A stretch of 64,000 bases of DNA. Origin: Oceanospirillum multiglobuliferum (GTDB lineage: Bacteria > Pseudomonadota > Gammaproteobacteria > Pseudomonadales > Halomonadaceae). The stretch lies in contig NZ_FUXG01000004.1 in NCBI RefSeq assembly GCF_900167095.1, forward strand, positions 143,424 through 207,423, in the 5' to 3' direction. The stretch's first letter is position 1; the number at the start of each line of letters is the position of its first letter. Of the stretch, positions 8,555-16,856 are shown piece by piece. The notes below the pieces were generated by a model. That model saw nothing but the letters and a program-made list of their open reading frames with translations. It did no database searches and had not been told where the DNA came from. The position numbers were made by a program, and so were the translations under genes.

Positions 8555-9949
8555 TTGAATACAAATAAACCATTGTATTGGCATCAAGGTTTGTTTTTAC
8601 AACCGAATCATTTCCAGTACCAAGATTCATATAACGAGTTTATCCAGTCTGTTATTCGCCGCACAGTTGCACCTATGGCTTGGGGAGTGGCGGGGCTAAA
8701 ACTTGATAGCTCTGGCCTTGAGTCTGGGTTGGTCAGTTTTGACACATTGAGAGCTTTGCTGCCTGACGGGGTATTGTTTTCATTTCCTGAAAATGCGCGT
8801 TTAGAAGGTCGTTTGCTCGACAATAGCGTTTGGCCTGATCGGAATAAGCCTATATTAATTTATTTAGGTCTGAGAAAAAGAAATGAAGAGCCGTTGGTGC
8901 AAATAGAAAGTTTAGTGAATGGCACGACTAACACCAATAGTCGCTTTATTGTCGATGCCCAAAATGCCAGCTTAAGTAATCGTTATGAGCAGTCTGACAG
9001 TGTTGATGCACGAGTACTTTCACTTGTCGGCAAGCTTTGGTTTGAGACTGAGTTAGCTCAAGCAACAGCTTACGACTTGATGCCTGTTATGCGCTTATTA
9101 CAAGAGGGCGATCAGATCAAAGTTGACCCTAGCTTTATTCCGCCTTGTATTACATTACGGGGGGCAACCGCTTTAGTAGATTTACTGCGTGGTGTACGCG
9201 AAGAAGTTCTGTCAAGAACCCGCCAGTTAGAAGATTATAAACAGCCTGCAACTACTTATACGGTATCAGAATTTAACCCAAGACAGATGCGCTACCGTTT
9301 AGCGCTTCAAGTCTTGTCTCGTTATGTTCAGTCTTTAAGTCATTTATTAGAGATTCCAGACCTTACGCCTGAGCGTGCCTATAGCTGTATGCGAGAGCTT
9401 ATAGCAGAGCTGTCTGTCTTTACGCCTTTAAGTTCAGTCACGGGGGAAATTGCTGCAGAAGGCATTCAGCTCCCTAGCTACAATCATCTGAATTTAGGTC
9501 TTTGCTTCACAACTGCGCAAACCTTGATTCACCGCTTATTAAATGAGATTACTGTTGCCGCAGAAACGCTCGTTAAGTTTGATAAAACTAGTTCCTCTAC
9601 ATTCAGCGGCGAGCTACCTAATGCAATGCTTGAGCGGAAAGGTTTATGTTTCCTTATCGTGCGCACAGAGTTATCACAAGATGCTTGGCTAGAAAGTTTC
9701 CGTTTATATTCGAAATTGGGTGCTAGTTCTCAAGTTGAGCTATATGAGGCTAGGGCCTTGCCGGGTCTAGGTAAAAAACTGCTAACAAGCAGACCTGAAG
9801 GTTTGCCCAATAGACCAAACTCGCACTACTTCAGCATTGATGTTGCTTCAGGCTTATGGCAAAGCGTCGAATCCGACCGTGCATTAACCTTAATTTGGCC
9901 AAATGCACCAGACGACCTACGAGTTGAACTGGTTTTCTTAAGGGGATAA
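8555..9949 (+). CDS. tssK: T6SS baseplate protein TssK
   Basis: TssK trimers connect the baseplate to the TssL/TssM membrane complex. The protein is 464 residues with the hallmark N-terminus YWHQGLFLQPNHFQ, where many TssK proteins have the WxxGLFLxPxHFQ motif. The start is a TTG at 8555 with GGCAGGG about 7 nt upstream; no ATG is suitably placed, because the motif must begin within the first ten residues. The C-terminal neck and head domains are present by length. It sits 5' of tssL with a 3-nt gap. Confidence 0.95.
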   Translation: MNTNKPLYWHQGLFLQPNHFQYQDSYNEFIQSVIRRTVAPMAWGVAGLKLDSSGLESGLVSFDTLRALLPDGVLFSFPENARLEGRLLDNSVWPDRNKPILIYLGLRKRNEEPLVQIESLVNGTTNTNSRFIVDAQNASLSNRYEQSDSVDARVLSLVGKLWFETELAQATAYDLMPVMRLLQEGDQIKVDPSFIPPCITLRGATALVDLLRGVREEVLSRTRQLEDYKQPATTYTVSEFNPRQMRYRLALQVLSRYVQSLSHLLEIPDLTPERAYSCMRELIAELSVFTPLSSVTGEIAAEGIQLPSYNHLNLGLCFTTAQTLIHRLLNEITVAAETLVKFDKTSSSTFSGELPNAMLERKGLCFLIVRTELSQDAWLESFRLYSKLGASSQVELYEARALPGLGKKLLTSRPEGLPNRPNSHYFSIDVASGLWQSVESDRALTLIWPNAPDDLRVELVFLRG

Positions 9950-9952
9950 CGG

Positions 9953-10627
9953 ATGCACTTAATAGACTGTTTCATTGATGCTTTAGTGTTTGTCCGCCAG
10001 CAAGTAGAGCTTATCAAACAAAAGCAACACATTGAATTTGAAAGTACTCGACTAAATATTGAAAAGTACTTAGCTGAAAAGGCGTCTCTTTATATTGAGG
10101 GAGGCTATCAAGAGGAGCATTACGATCAAGCGCGCTTCGCAGTCGTTGCATTTATAGATGAAAGCATCTTGGGTTCAGGTTGGCAACATAGCCGAGAATG
10201 GTCTGGAGACTTACTGCAAAAGAGCTATTACAGTACAGCTAATGCTGGTGTGGAGTTTTTTGATCGTTTAGCCAGTCTTAATATGATAGATCCAGCACAC
10301 AGAGATGTTCGAGAGGTTTATTATTATTGCTTATCAATGGGCTTTACAGGACGCTATTTTGATAGCTCGCAAAAGCAACAACTCGAGCGTATTAAACAAG
10401 ATACTTTTCAGCTACTAATGGCTGGGCAACCTCATCAACTACAAGAAAATTCAACACTGTTAATGCCATCGGGATACCCTCCTGTCACATCACAAACTTT
10501 AAAATCTAGAAGGATTCAGCGCACACCTTTTATTTATGGTGGGTCTATTCTTGTGTTAATCATCGCTTACGTAGCAATGAAACTTGATATTGTGGGTCTG
10601 GCTAATCATTTGGTTTCGTTAATTTGA
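9953..10627 (+). CDS. tssL: T6SS inner-membrane protein TssL (DotU/IcmH family)
   Basis: TssL is a tail-anchored inner-membrane part of the TssJLM complex that contacts the baseplate. This 224-residue protein has the cytoplasmic hook-like helical domain, including FAVVAFIDESILGSGW near residue 60 (the family has ALCALIDE-like sequence here), and one C-terminal TM segment at about residues 192-212. No OmpA-like peptidoglycan-binding domain follows, so this is the short form. It is directly between tssK and tssM. Confidence 0.93.
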   Translation: MHLIDCFIDALVFVRQQVELIKQKQHIEFESTRLNIEKYLAEKASLYIEGGYQEEHYDQARFAVVAFIDESILGSGWQHSREWSGDLLQKSYYSTANAGVEFFDRLASLNMIDPAHRDVREVYYYCLSMGFTGRYFDSSQKQQLERIKQDTFQLLMAGQPHQLQENSTLLMPSGYPPVTSQTLKSRRIQRTPFIYGGSILVLIIAYVAMKLDIVGLANHLVSLI

Positions 10628-10685
10628 AACGTCAAATAGAGCATCAACAGGCAATTTTTAACAGTTAACAATAAGAAGACGGGCC

Positions 10686-13600
10686 GTGAAAACATTTCTT
10701 CGAGTATTGTTTTACATTCTGATCTGGTTTCTGATTTTTGTAATCGTAATTGGCGTCGGATTATTTTTAGGTTTTAGCCCAGAACAAGGTGCCTTAGCAG
10801 GTGTAGGCCTTTTTGCAGCTTGGGTTTTATATCGACTAATTAAACGTCTTTTAATACGTTTGCATGCAAAAGGCCGCATTAAGCAGCTGATCCGTTTAGG
10901 TCGAGCAGAAGAGGCTGAATCGGCTGTAAAGGCGGACACTTCGGGTCTAGAGCGTCGTTTTACCCATGTGTTACGTTTTTTAAAGCGTAGCCCATTAACT
11001 CATGCCTCTGACCCTCTATACCAACTGCCTTGGTCTCTGGTATTAAGCGGTAAAGAGCAAGAAACTGATACTTTAGTTCAAGGAGGGCGCTTAGTATTAC
11101 CTTCTGGTCACAAAGAGATCTTTACGGGGAATGAGTGTCAAACCAACTGGTGGTTGCATAATGGCGGAGTAATAGTACAAGCGCCTGTTGCTGTTACAGC
11201 CTCTAGTGGTAGTATCCATCCTGAGTGGGGGCGTTTATTAGAGCTGTTATCATCTAAACGGCCTGCTGAACCCATTACTCATGTAGTTGTAAATGTATCG
11301 TTGCTTGAACTGATTTCTGGTAGTGAAGATAGCCTATACCAGAAAGGGCTTGTGTTACGAGAGCGTCTTGATCAGCTGATTCAAACCTTAAAAGTCAATG
11401 CGCCTGTTTATCTGGTTTTCACGGAGCTGGATCAACTGCAAGGCGGAAAAGCATTATTACAACATCTACCAGAGAACTTGAAGAAACAAGCGCTTGGCCA
11501 GCATTTTACAACCGACCTTGAGGTAGAAACAGAGCTTAAAGTTTTAGGTGCTTTGGATAAAGTGACGGAGCAGCTAAAACAGCTGAACCTAGAGCTGATG
11601 GGGCGAGGCGTAATAGAAAATGAAATGTTTTTATTACCTAATGCGCTAAACGGTTTAAAAGGTAATATCCGTTCACTGATCAGTGGCGTTTTCCAAAACA
11701 GCGTATTTCAAGCTTCTCCCGTCTTGCGTGGCGTCTACTGGATGGGGGTTGAGGCAACAGATGAGGATGCTGAAGTTTCTGACGGCTTGTTTGTACAAGA
11801 TTTTTTCATGCAAGTTCTACCCAATGACCGAGGCTTAACAGAAAAAATTCCAGCAGCCGTTCGAGCTGAACGTTGGATTAAAAACCTTTGGGTTGCTGGC
11901 TTTCTGGGCGTTTCCGCTATGGTTTGGTTAGCACTGGTGTATGCCTATGTGGAAGATAAGAGCTTTATTGATAGGCTAAAAGTTGAATTTGCAGGGCAAA
12001 TTGTTCAGCGCAGTGACTTAGCCGGCAACATCAATAATGCTGATCAGTTGTCGTCCTTGATTACCCAGCTTGATGAACATCATTTTTTCCCTTGGCTTGA
12101 TGATAGCTCAGAAGAACCTGTTTTTATCAGCAAACTGAAAGCAATATATGTTGATCGTGCTTGGAATGATGTCGTCATGCCGATCGACCGACGTATTGAG
12201 CGCGCTTTAAACAAAGCTTTATTTGGACAGCAATTATCACCTGAGGCCGCAGCTCAAGAGATTGCCCGTTATGTGGGCATACTGGTACGGGAGATTAATA
12301 TCCTCCAAGGCTTTCTAGCAGGCAAAGATTTGCAGTCTTTAAGTGAACTGCCACCACTCTATCAAGCTGAAGACCGTATGTTGCATGAGGAGCTTGCAGA
12401 ATCAGAGCTAGACTTACTCAATCAGGTATATTTGCAGATGCTAGTTTGGGCATCTAGTACCGATAACTTTGATGCGACCTTGCAGCGTAAACAAAGGTTA
12501 TTGAAGCGTATTTTAGCGGATCATCCTGATAATTTAGATTGGCTGATTAACTGGGGGAATACCGCGGGAAAGTCCGATGAGGTCAGGCTAGCAGACTTTT
12601 GGCAAGGAAGTCTGCCCCTTGACCGTTCTATTCGGGTTGCCCCTGCTTTTACTCTGGCGGGCAAAGAAAAGATTGATGACTTTATCCAGCAAATCCTCGC
12701 TTCAGAACAAGGAGTCGAGCAGATCAACGCTTTGATTCCTGGATTTAAAGAGAGCTATCAAAAGCGATACCTAGACGCTTGGCAGCAGTTTGCCTTAAAT
12801 TTTTATAAGGGTAGTGCAACGCTATCAGGCCCTCTAGATTGGCAAAGTGCTATTGATAGCCAAGCCACCAGCAAGAACCCATTTTTCAACTTATTAAATA
12901 AAATGGCAGAAGAGCTTGCACCTTTTTCTGATATGGAAGAGATGCCAGACTGGTTGTTCATGGTGAACTATTACCAGCAGATGCTTACTTATTCACCTAG
13001 TGATGGAGGTGGCAGCAACAATGGTCCTTTGGCCAAGCTGGCATTGAAAATTGTTGGTAAAGCAGGCGCTGCGGGAAAGGCGGTAGCCAGCGCGGGTAAG
13101 TCGGCCATGAAAACCCAAAAAAAATTGGGTAAAGGAAGTAAAGGGGGCGGCCCATCAGATGAAGAGCGTTTAGCAGCTCTAGAACAATCGGGCTTACTGT
13201 TAAGTGAGTACATACAACTGATAGAGTCTGTTGTGTTTAACTCTGCTGTGCGCTCAACCTCTTTTACCAGCATCTCAACAATTTATGCCCACCCTGATGA
13301 CCCCGCAGCGGGTGAAACGGCATTAGCTGGTGCTTATGGCAAAATTAGAAGCTTGCATGGCTTACTGGGTAAACGTAATCGACAGAACGAAGCATTCTGG
13401 GCGGTCTTCTCAGGCCCAACTCAACTGTTTCGTGACTATATGACCGAAGAGGCTGCATGCGAGTTACAAGATCGCTGGGAAAACCGTTACCTAGCAGCGA
13501 TTCAAGGTGTTCCAGCCTATAAAAAAACAGATTTTCTTTATGGTGAAGGAGGGCAGCTTTGGGGCTTTCGTGATGCTGAGTTAAGTCAGTTTGTAAAATC

Positions 13601-14159
13601 TAAGTTTGGTGCGGGCTATGTTGCAACCCGAGCAGCGGGACAACCATTTCCTCTAAAAACAGAGCTGATGGAGTATTTAAGTCGAGGTGATGATTTCCGT
13701 AAGCAACAACAAAGTCAATATACCGTATTGGTGAAAGCGCAGCCGACATCTGCCAATGCCGAAGCCAGCTATTTACCTCAACGCACTCTATTAGAATTAC
13801 AGTGTGATGCTGGTGTAATGCAATTAGAAAACTTGAACTTTGCTAAAGATAAAGCCTTCATCTGGGATAAAAGTTGCAATGATACGACGTTGCTGATCAA
13901 CATTGGTCGCTATACTCTGGAAAAACGCTACCCTGGTGCACAAGGTTTTGCCTTATTCCTGAAAGATTTTCAAAGTGGTTTACGCCGTTTTGTACCTGCG
14001 GACTTTCCAATACTTGAAGATCGTTTAGTCGAGTACAAAGTGAAATATATTGATGTACGCTACCAGCTTAGAGGCCACCGTCCTGTAATTGCGACCTTAG
14101 CAGCCTCAGAGTTAGAGCCTCCTCGTTATATTGCTCAGTGCTGGAGTCCTTCAATATGA
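10686..14159 (+). CDS. tssM: T6SS membrane core protein TssM (IcmF family)
   Basis: TssM spans the inner membrane and periplasm and links TssL to TssJ. The 1157-residue protein has two N-terminal TM segments (about 5-27 and 35-52), a cytoplasmic IcmF region and a third TM near residue 405. Where many TssM proteins carry a Walker A loop after LPW, this one reads LPWSLVLSGKEQETDTLV, with no GxxGxGK[ST], so NTP binding by that site is unlikely. The IcmF-related landmarks VIENEMFLLPNALNGLKGN and SPVLRGVYWMGVEATD are present. A Gly/Ala/Lys/Ser-rich insert sits at residues ~773-826 in the periplasmic part. Start is GTG at 10686. Its end overlaps the next gene by 4 nt. Confidence 0.94.
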   Translation: MKTFLRVLFYILIWFLIFVIVIGVGLFLGFSPEQGALAGVGLFAAWVLYRLIKRLLIRLHAKGRIKQLIRLGRAEEAESAVKADTSGLERRFTHVLRFLKRSPLTHASDPLYQLPWSLVLSGKEQETDTLVQGGRLVLPSGHKEIFTGNECQTNWWLHNGGVIVQAPVAVTASSGSIHPEWGRLLELLSSKRPAEPITHVVVNVSLLELISGSEDSLYQKGLVLRERLDQLIQTLKVNAPVYLVFTELDQLQGGKALLQHLPENLKKQALGQHFTTDLEVETELKVLGALDKVTEQLKQLNLELMGRGVIENEMFLLPNALNGLKGNIRSLISGVFQNSVFQASPVLRGVYWMGVEATDEDAEVSDGLFVQDFFMQVLPNDRGLTEKIPAAVRAERWIKNLWVAGFLGVSAMVWLALVYAYVEDKSFIDRLKVEFAGQIVQRSDLAGNINNADQLSSLITQLDEHHFFPWLDDSSEEPVFISKLKAIYVDRAWNDVVMPIDRRIERALNKALFGQQLSPEAAAQEIARYVGILVREINILQGFLAGKDLQSLSELPPLYQAEDRMLHEELAESELDLLNQVYLQMLVWASSTDNFDATLQRKQRLLKRILADHPDNLDWLINWGNTAGKSDEVRLADFWQGSLPLDRSIRVAPAFTLAGKEKIDDFIQQILASEQGVEQINALIPGFKESYQKRYLDAWQQFALNFYKGSATLSGPLDWQSAIDSQATSKNPFFNLLNKMAEELAPFSDMEEMPDWLFMVNYYQQMLTYSPSDGGGSNNGPLAKLALKIVGKAGAAGKAVASAGKSAMKTQKKLGKGSKGGGPSDEERLAALEQSGLLLSEYIQLIESVVFNSAVRSTSFTSISTIYAHPDDPAAGETALAGAYGKIRSLHGLLGKRNRQNEAFWAVFSGPTQLFRDYMTEEAACELQDRWENRYLAAIQGVPAYKKTDFLYGEGGQLWGFRDAELSQFVKSKFGAGYVATRAAGQPFPLKTELMEYLSRGDDFRKQQQSQYTVLVKAQPTSANAEASYLPQRTLLELQCDAGVMQLENLNFAKDKAFIWDKSCNDTTLLINIGRYTLEKRYPGAQGFALFLKDFQSGLRRFVPADFPILEDRLVEYKVKYIDVRYQLRGHRPVIATLAASELEPPRYIAQCWSPSI

Positions 14160-15874
14160 GTCTTGCACCAGAGCTATTGTCAGCACTGATGATCAATCCC
14201 AGCGAAAATGAAGCTGACTTACCCTGCAAGATACTTTGCCTTGGTCATTACTCTGGTCGAAAAGTGACAGCGTTACAGCCTTTGACTTTAGATTGTGCAA
14301 TGCCAGAAAGAACTTTGGCCTCTCTTGCAATAGAAATTGACTTTTCACCTCTCTTCCCTGATTGGCAACAGCCTTACACCATTCAGTGCTTAGAAGATTT
14401 TAATCCAGATCGGCTATTGATAAATATTCCAGCCTTGGCTCAAGGTATTCAACTGAGAGATGATTGGCTGTTTTGTGATGAACTGAGAAGATCAGAAATA
14501 TCTGAGAAGGTCGCACAGTACCTACTCAACTACCAACATGAACTTGAGAATGTAGATGATCCGGAGTCAGTTGGAACCTATCAAGAGTTTCTATTCGCTG
14601 ACTTAGAGCAGCTACTTTGCAATTTGCTGGATCAAGTTCTGCATTATCCTCCATTACAGCAGTTAGAGGCTTGCTGGCGACAGCTCTATGCGCTTGCGGC
14701 ATCATCTAGGCATCATAAAGCATCAACCGTTGTGATTCTGGACTGCGACAGATCCTTATTGGAGGACGAGCTGCTAGGGCATGGCAATTTACAGGACAGC
14801 AATTTATTTGACCACGTCTATAGTCATGAGTTAGGTCAGTATGGTGGCCAACCTTATACCTATATTGCCTGCGACTTTGCATTAACACGTAGCGAGCAAG
14901 ACCTAGATTTATTAGCAAAACTTGCATTGTTAGGGCAAGCAGCTCATTTACCTATCGGCGTACCTGTACAACCTCATTTTTTGGCTGTTGAACGTTATGA
15001 TCAGCTGCTAAATGAAAATATATCTGAATGGTTTACCAGCCCGAGATTGTTGAAACTACGCAACCTCTGTCAACACAGCAGCAGCCGCTATTTGTTTATG
15101 TTGATGCCCAGAATGGTGCTGCGCTCACCTTATAAAGGGCTTTATCAGCATTTAAACTATCAAGAGAAAACTGATACATCAGGTCATCACCTACTATGGG
15201 GCTATGCAATATACTCGCTTGCGGCCAATATATTGAACGCCTTTGAACAACAGAAGGCGTTTACACTTCTAACAGGGAGTGAGTGGGGACAAGAACGTCT
15301 TTGCCAGCCTTATATTGACCCCATTGATGACATTAAAATTGCACCTCTGGAAATTGATTTTCCTGTTTCTCTTATCGCAGACTTGGCAGATCAAGGTATA
15401 ACGGTACTGTCGCCCTTGAGTGAGCAAAAAAGTCACTTTTTTGCCCAGTTAAATAGTCTACACACTTTGGCTGATAGCAAAGATGTATCGCCTGATAATC
15501 AATTACCATACTTGCTTACACTCAGCCGTATTGCTCATATGCTGAAAATGCGTGTTCGAGAGCAAATAGGCTCTCTGGATGACCCTCAAGCATTAAAACA
15601 AAAGCTAGAGCGCTGGTTAAAAGCATTTGTTGTCGATTTAGAAGCCCCCGCTCAAGAAGTGATGATGAAAAAGCCGTTTAGGGCGGTACATGTCAGCTTT
15701 GAAGAAATATCGCAGCAAAGCCCAATGCAAAAGATAGATGCAGGGCCATTAGTATATGCAGGTCAGCTACGCGAGATGGCGCTTAGTATCCAATTCGTGC
15801 CACATCTGCGCTATTTGAATCAACAGTTTAGCTTGTCATTAGAGCTTATGTTGAAGGAGTCAGACAATGGCTAG
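14156..15874 (+). CDS. Fused TssB-TssC sheath paralogue
   Basis: This 572-residue protein joins both sheath subunits in one chain. Residues ~20-115 resemble TssB: LPCKILCLGHYSGRKV corresponds to LPFKVLVLGQF, and LEDFNPDRLLINIPAL to LKDFEPDNIVQKVPEL in the tssB product of this locus. From ~145 to the end it follows TssC: LQQLEACWRQLYAL matches FQSLESAWRGMSFL, YSHELGQYGGQPYTYIA matches YTEEYGQFGGEPYGVMI, and the end VPHLRYLNQQFSLSLE matches VTPHFKFMGTNFTLSLT. Similarity is clear but low. It starts at ATG 14156, overlapping tssM by 4 nt, and overlaps the next Hcp-like gene by 8 nt. A role in the sheath, for example a minor or terminal subunit, is inference. Confidence 0.85.
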   Translation: MSLAPELLSALMINPSENEADLPCKILCLGHYSGRKVTALQPLTLDCAMPERTLASLAIEIDFSPLFPDWQQPYTIQCLEDFNPDRLLINIPALAQGIQLRDDWLFCDELRRSEISEKVAQYLLNYQHELENVDDPESVGTYQEFLFADLEQLLCNLLDQVLHYPPLQQLEACWRQLYALAASSRHHKASTVVILDCDRSLLEDELLGHGNLQDSNLFDHVYSHELGQYGGQPYTYIACDFALTRSEQDLDLLAKLALLGQAAHLPIGVPVQPHFLAVERYDQLLNENISEWFTSPRLLKLRNLCQHSSSRYLFMLMPRMVLRSPYKGLYQHLNYQEKTDTSGHHLLWGYAIYSLAANILNAFEQQKAFTLLTGSEWGQERLCQPYIDPIDDIKIAPLEIDFPVSLIADLADQGITVLSPLSEQKSHFFAQLNSLHTLADSKDVSPDNQLPYLLTLSRIAHMLKMRVREQIGSLDDPQALKQKLERWLKAFVVDLEAPAQEVMMKKPFRAVHVSFEEISQQSPMQKIDAGPLVYAGQLREMALSIQFVPHLRYLNQQFSLSLELMLKESDNG

Positions 15875-16358
15875 ACCAGGCTTCGTAGCGCTTACCAGCA
15901 GTATTCAAGGCTTACTCTCTGGACCAGAAAGCCAGATAGGCCGTTCAGGCTTGTCCCAAGTGCTGGCTTTTTCTCATAATGTGGAAATGCCGCTTTCAAC
16001 AGATACAGGGGTTTTTGGTGGCCAACCCATGCACCGCCCTGTAGTGTTTGTAAAACCCATTGATGCAGTGTCGCCACAACTCTATCAAGCGCTGTGTGAG
16101 CGCGAGCGTTTGAGTAGTGTTCTATTTTTTTGGACGCAGTTTAGTACACAAGGCCAAATCGAGTTGCTCTATGAAATAGAGCTGCGGCAGGCAAGGGTAA
16201 TCAGCTTAAGCCCTGAAATGCCAGACTTACGCTTTGGCGAACATGATGCTCTACCTTACCTTGAAAAAGTAGGCTTGATTTACGAGACAATTAATTGGCG
16301 TTATGGGCCTAGCGCAGAATCTGAGTACCAGACTAAAGCAGAGGTGGGCAAACTATGA
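15867..16358 (+). CDS. Divergent Hcp-like tube protein paralogue
   Basis: This 163-residue protein follows the Hcp layout although identity with the main Hcp is low. FSHNVEMP and MHRPVVFVKPIDAVSPQLY match the first half of Hcp (AFDHKVVIP, KHEYLEIRKLIDKSSPLLF). LLYEIELRQARVISLSPEM matches YYTIELEGAKIVSIRTCSP, and LEKVGLIYETINWRY matches FEEVRFTYNSITW. It overlaps the fused sheath gene upstream by 8 nt and tssE downstream by 4 nt, so it is co-translated with both. It could be a specialised tube ring, such as one at the baseplate, or a non-polymerising regulator. This is inference. Confidence 0.75.
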   Translation: MARPGFVALTSSIQGLLSGPESQIGRSGLSQVLAFSHNVEMPLSTDTGVFGGQPMHRPVVFVKPIDAVSPQLYQALCERERLSSVLFFWTQFSTQGQIELLYEIELRQARVISLSPEMPDLRFGEHDALPYLEKVGLIYETINWRYGPSAESEYQTKAEVGKL

Positions 16359-16843
16359 AACCCAGTCTCCTTGAGCGTTTGAATCAAAAATCAGCTTCAA
16401 TAAGCCGTACTCATGATGCTCACAAACAAGCGCTAATAGTTTTATGGCAGTCTATTGAGCGTCACTTACAGCAACTCTTGAATACACGTCATGGTGCTTG
16501 TGCCTCTCAGCCTAGCCTTGGGTTGCCTTTGGTTTCGCCGTTGTCATTGCAAGGCGATAATCCGCAAGCGAGACAGCTTTGCCAGGTCATTCAAGGGCAA
16601 ATTGAGCGGTTTGAGCCTCGCTTGACACAGGCCAAAATAGAAATAGTGAACCCAATCAATGATACCAATGCTCAACAGATTCGTTATCGACTAAGCGCTT
16701 ATGCGCTCACGGCACAAGAGACTTGGTTATTAAGCTACCGAATCAATATTGATGGCGACGGGATTTTTAAAGTGTCGCTAGAGGCAAGTCAGTCAACAGG
16801 ACAACGTAGCAGCAATGATACAGGGCTGATGGTAAAACTATGA
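16355..16843 (+). CDS. tssE: T6SS baseplate wedge protein TssE (gp25-like)
   Basis: TssE is the gp25-like baseplate protein at which sheath assembly starts. The 162-residue product starts with PSLLERL, the usual TssE opening, and has a SIERHLQQLLNTRHG segment (family: SVRRDLEWLLNTR) and PSLGLPLVSPLSLQG, which aligns with the S-Y/S-GLPD region of TssE. The FEPRLTQAKIEIV segment matches the gp25 core EPRL. The start overlaps the stop of the Hcp-like gene (ATGA). It is followed by tssF 13 nt downstream. Confidence 0.9.
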   Translation: MKPSLLERLNQKSASISRTHDAHKQALIVLWQSIERHLQQLLNTRHGACASQPSLGLPLVSPLSLQGDNPQARQLCQVIQGQIERFEPRLTQAKIEIVNPINDTNAQQIRYRLSAYALTAQETWLLSYRINIDGDGIFKVSLEASQSTGQRSSNDTGLMVKL

Positions 16844-16856
16844 CGGTGAAATTCTA

